DNA from: Thiodiazotropha sp037382065
Lineage (GTDB): Bacteria > Pseudomonadota > Gammaproteobacteria > Chromatiales > Chromatiaceae
DNA: 5,969 bases
Assembly: GCA_037382065.1 (NCBI GenBank)
Contig: JARRQF010000237.1
Span: forward strand, 1 to 5,969
Direction of reading: 5' to 3'
Positions 5,954 to 5,969 of this stretch are shown here, piece by piece. The position numbers and the translations under genes were made by a program. Every line of letters begins with the position of its first letter. Positions within the stretch are counted from its first letter, which is position 1. The notes below the pieces were generated by a model, which had not been told where the DNA came from, searched no databases, and saw only the letters and a list, made by a program, of their open reading frames with translations.

Positions 5954-5969
5954 ATGTTAATACTAACTC
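5954..5969 (+). CDS. csrA: Start of csrA, cut by the window end
   Basis: The five complete codons read MLILT, the invariant N-terminus of CsrA/RsmA (MLILTRRVGE in most members), and the next base, C, fits the expected Arg codon. CsrA is a small homodimeric RNA-binding protein of about 60 to 65 residues that binds GGA motifs in mRNA leaders to alter translation and stability of carbon storage, motility and biofilm genes. GGAG at 5943-5946 provides the ribosome-binding site. The position downstream of alaS and lysC is the standard one in gammaproteobacteria, which supports the call despite the short stretch. An ATG at 5941 is out of frame. Confidence 0.85.

Overview
The window carries a conserved gammaproteobacterial housekeeping cluster, all on the plus strand: recA (recombinase), recX (RecA modulator), alaS (alanyl-tRNA synthetase), lysC (aspartate kinase) and the first five codons of csrA (RNA-binding global regulator), cut by the window end. 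This gene order, RecA numbering that matches E. coli residue for residue at the key sites, and a Pseudomonas-type aspartate kinase with two C-terminal ACT domains all point to a gammaproteobacterium. Base composition looks close to balanced. A sulfur-oxidising Chromatiales or Sedimenticola-like lineage is a guess from general resemblance only.

Layout: bases 1-190 hold no recognisable gene. They contain a short repeat of a type scattered through many bacterial genomes, a 9-bp inverted repeat, and a good sigma70-type promoter for recA with palindromes over its -35 and spacer but no canonical LexA box. recA (191-1228) runs almost directly into recX (1246-1674, possibly starting at a CTG that overlaps the recA stop). 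A 101-bp gap leads to full-length alaS (1776-4403), which lacks an obvious Shine-Dalgarno sequence. A 122-bp gap precedes lysC (4526-5749), which has a well-placed internal start that could give a separate 161-residue regulatory (beta) subunit. The 204 bp before csrA hold an AT-rich hairpin, two extended -10 promoter candidates, a direct repeat with 21-bp period, and four GGA motifs near the csrA ribosome-binding site that suggest CsrA autoregulation.

Functionally, recA and recX are a DNA-repair pair of effector and modulator. alaS and lysC serve translation and aspartate-family amino acid synthesis, and csrA begins a post-transcriptional regulator. The genes are intact, with no frameshifts or mobile genes. 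I do not see a previously undescribed system. The items most worth a second look are regulatory: the missing SOS box, the recX start, the internal lysC start and the csrA leader.
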